Assembly (NCBI GenBank): GCA_021731215.1
Contig: JAKFXU010000305.1
Location: 1 to 7,161 of the forward strand
Source of the DNA: Rhodoferax sp.
Lineage (GTDB): Bacteria; Pseudomonadota; Gammaproteobacteria; Burkholderiales; Burkholderiaceae_C
Length of the DNA stretch: 7,161 nt
Direction of reading: 5' to 3'
The notes under the pieces were generated by a model. That model saw only the letters and a list, made by a program, of their open reading frames with translations. It was not told the DNA's origin and did no database searches. Below, one piece after another: positions 6,574-7,161 of this stretch (position 1 is the first letter of the stretch; every line of letters begins with the position of its first letter). Position numbers and translations under genes: made by a program.

Positions 6574-6599
6574 ATTGCAAGCGCTGCGCTCCCCGCAAT
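6574..6599 (-). other. Second hairpin after the aorB stop
   Basis: ATTGC (6574-6578) pairs with GCAAT (6595-6599), and inside it AGCG (6580-6583) pairs with CGCT (6587-6590) around a CTG loop, with an internal asymmetric bulge. It starts 15 bases after the aorB stop and has no T-tract. It could protect the aorB mRNA end or compete in folding with the terminator downstream; it may also be chance in GC-rich DNA. Confidence 0.35.
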
Positions 6600-6614
6600 A
6601 ACGGTGACATCGTG

Positions 6615-7161
6615 CTACAGACTCAGGCGTTCGCGTGTGGCAGCCGTCGGGCGGCCTTCCGGGTCCCAGCCGCGGGCTGCGTAGTACTTGGGCAGCATGG
6701 TGGCGAGTTCATTGAACTTGCCGGTAGCGGGGCCAGTTTTGCAAGCGCCTTCGACCGAGGTCAGGCGCGGTGGCAGACTGTCGTCCTTGGCGGTAAAGCC
6801 GGCACGGTTGTTGAACTCGCGCTCCATATTCCAGATGCGCTCGCCAATTTTGGCCAACTCTTCGATGGTGTACTGGTCTCCACAGGCCGCTGATATTTGC
6901 GGCGCCAGGTCTTGCAGGCCCCAGGCAAAGGTGGTGAAGATGCACAGGCCAGAGGAGTCAAACGCCGCGGTAGCGTCCTGAAAGGCTTTGACCAGCTCGG
7001 GTTTGCCAGCCGATTCCAGCGGGTCGGTCTTGACCGGAATGCCGAGGATTTCCGAGGCAATGGTGTAGCCGCGCAGGTGGCAGCCACCGCGGTTGCTGGT
7101 GGCATAAGCCAGACCAATACCCTGGATGGCGCGACCGTCGTAGGCCGGGAATTCCTGGCCC
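6615..7161 (-). CDS. aorB: Aldehyde:ferredoxin oxidoreductase large subunit AorB (C-terminal part, cut by the window edge)
   Basis: Only the last 181 residues are present; the frame is open to the right edge, where the N-terminal two thirds of a family normally about 600 residues long must lie. The enzyme oxidises aldehydes to carboxylic acids (or reduces acids) at a tungsten centre held by two pterins next to a [4Fe-4S] cluster. Fragment residues 16-30 (GLAYATSNRGGCHLR) are a conserved family block. DSSGLC at 68-73 is the DxxGL(C/D) pterin-binding motif, with the Cys matching the fourth cluster ligand. NRAGFTAKDDSLPPRL (118-133) is the family's typical C-terminal signature. The gene ends in TAG at 6615. 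The following FAD subunit and MoaD-like gene match the bacterial Aor order of Aromatoleum rather than the single-subunit archaeal enzyme. Tungsten rather than molybdenum is inferred from the family. Confidence 0.92.
   Translation of the reverse strand, partial: GQEFPAYDGRAIQGIGLAYATSNRGGCHLRGYTIASEILGIPVKTDPLESAGKPELVKAFQDATAAFDSSGLCIFTTFAWGLQDLAPQISAACGDQYTIEELAKIGERIWNMEREFNNRAGFTAKDDSLPPRLTSVEGACKTGPATGKFNELATMLPKYYAARGWDPEGRPTAATRERLSL

Overview
The window most likely comes from a betaproteobacterium of the order Burkholderiales, possibly a Rhodoferax-like Comamonadaceae. This is inferred from the high-GC coding style, the EttA and ComEA-like protein sequences, and a bacterial-type aldehyde oxidoreductase gene order like that known from Aromatoleum. 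No rRNA, tRNA, CRISPR array, insertion sequence or integrase was seen.

Left part (1-2179, + strand): two genes that look like the end of a surface-polysaccharide cluster continuing off the left edge. They are a small class I SAM-dependent methyltransferase and a multi-spanning O-antigen ligase/Wzy-type membrane protein. Next come a 254-base spacer and a single-gene unit (2434-2766, + strand) for a secreted ComEA-like helix-hairpin-helix protein. It is closed by a strong bidirectional terminator at 2785-2807.

Right part (2843-7161, - strand): reading leftward from the right edge there is the C-terminal third of a tungsten-type aldehyde:ferredoxin oxidoreductase large subunit (AorB), an FAD/NAD(P)-binding oxidoreductase subunit (AorC), a MoaD/ThiS-like sulfur carrier ending in Gly-Gly, and an unrecognised 99-residue protein ending in Gly-Gly-Gly. 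After these comes ettA, an ABC-F translation factor that is probably a separate unit. AorB would oxidise aldehydes at a tungsto-bispterin centre and AorC would pass the electrons to NAD+ (or run the reverse reaction). The sulfur carrier would supply dithiolene sulfur for the pterin cofactor. An electron-transfer subunit (AorA) would be expected just beyond the right edge.

The most interesting signal is a well-formed intrinsic terminator lying between aorB and aorC, inside what otherwise reads as one operon. It could make AorB (and AorA) more abundant than AorC. That fits the unequal subunit numbers reported for the filamentous Aromatoleum enzyme. The unrecognised 99-residue protein downstream is the best candidate for an undescribed accessory factor.
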